From Bacteroidota bacterium (GTDB lineage: Bacteria > Bacteroidota > Rhodothermia > Balneolales > HLUCCA01): 5,597 nucleotides of DNA. The notes under the pieces were generated by a model, which ran no database searches, was not told the origin of the DNA, and worked only from the letters and a program-made list of their open reading frames with translations. Each line of letters begins with the position of its first letter. Position 1 is the first letter of the stretch. The stretch spans positions 1 to 5,597 of the forward strand of contig DLXM01000332.1 of assembly GCA_003448835.1 (NCBI GenBank). The letters are read 5' to 3'. Positions 5,431 through 5,597 of the stretch are shown in pieces. The position numbers and the translations under genes were made by a program.

Positions 5431-5597
5431 TAATCTAACTAAGTTAAAATATACTTATTAATTGCTGGTCAGCTCAAGATGATGTGCTAGGTAGTGCGCG
5501 TATGGTTTATGTCGGAGTGCTAGGCGAACTAGATAGCGTGTGATTTTGACAGTTTCAGTTTGAACTAGGTTGTGCGACTGCGGGTTGAGCTAATTTG
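5431..5597. other. Non-coding tail with a CTAG cluster; no gene supported
   Basis: After the VOC stop, no frame on either strand stays open for more than a few tens of codons, and no tRNA or clear terminator is seen. A weak TAAGT/ACTTA pair near 5440-5457 is too small to call a terminator. From about 5480 the composition shifts to G/T-rich, and CTAG occurs at 5487, 5520, 5529 and 5565. Three of these start a related dodecamer of the form CTAGRTWGYGYG or close to it (5487, 5529, 5565). A minus-strand frame entering from the right ends at a TGA at 5555-5557, but only 13 codons are visible, too few to claim a gene. Confidence 0.5.

Noticed and set aside
5461..5500. tRNA-like stretch (GGTCAGCTC followed by GATGATG)
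   Set aside because: It resembles a D-arm by words only; no acceptor stem, anticodon arm or TPsiC arm can be assembled.
5555..5597. C-terminal end of a minus-strand gene entering from the right edge
   Set aside because: Only 13 codons are visible before a TGA, with no recognisable motif; chance frames of this length are common.

Overview
The window is an ordinary-looking chromosomal stretch of a moderately AT-rich bacterium, most likely Bacteroidota or a close FCB-group relative such as Balneolota. The grounds are indirect. The S9 peptidase has the VHGAG...LQN...GW layout I associate with Bacteroidota homologues. The FAD-dependent dehydrogenase of the COG2509 type and the DUF1761 protein are both common in that group. 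A perfect TAnnTTTG box, the -7 element of Bacteroidota promoters, lies just upstream of one gene, and most starts lack a Shine-Dalgarno sequence. I cannot name a genus.

Layout, left to right. Bases 1-873 hold the C-terminal catalytic part of an S9 (DPP IV-like) serine peptidase whose N-terminal part lies outside the window. A short spacer with a T-run and a good promoter candidate leads to a four-helix DUF1761 membrane protein (963-1370). A second promoter candidate precedes a 516-residue FAD-dependent dehydrogenase (1447-2997). These three genes are on the + strand. Next comes a short convergent spacer holding a perfect-to-near-perfect 8-bp tandem repeat (3010-3063). Beyond it, on the minus strand, are a SRPBCC (START-like) protein (3090-3527) and a 12-helix MFS transporter (3625-4839), separated by a spacer with a strong inverted repeat. 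The MFS gene is divergent from a + strand VOC-fold protein resembling the N-terminal half of CatE catechol-2,3-dioxygenase (4930-5430). The last 167 bases hold no gene I can support, but contain an unusual cluster of CTAG tetranucleotides.

No shared pathway links these genes. Each appears to be its own transcription unit or nearly so: spacers, promoters and strand switches separate them. The only pairing with some logic is the divergent MFS exporter and VOC enzyme, which could act on related small molecules. I see no CRISPR array, insertion sequence, tRNA, rRNA, phage gene or defence system. The most noteworthy non-coding item is the GAGAAGGM tandem repeat. Its minus-strand transcript would be a C/U-rich, G-poor RNA resembling a Rho loading site.
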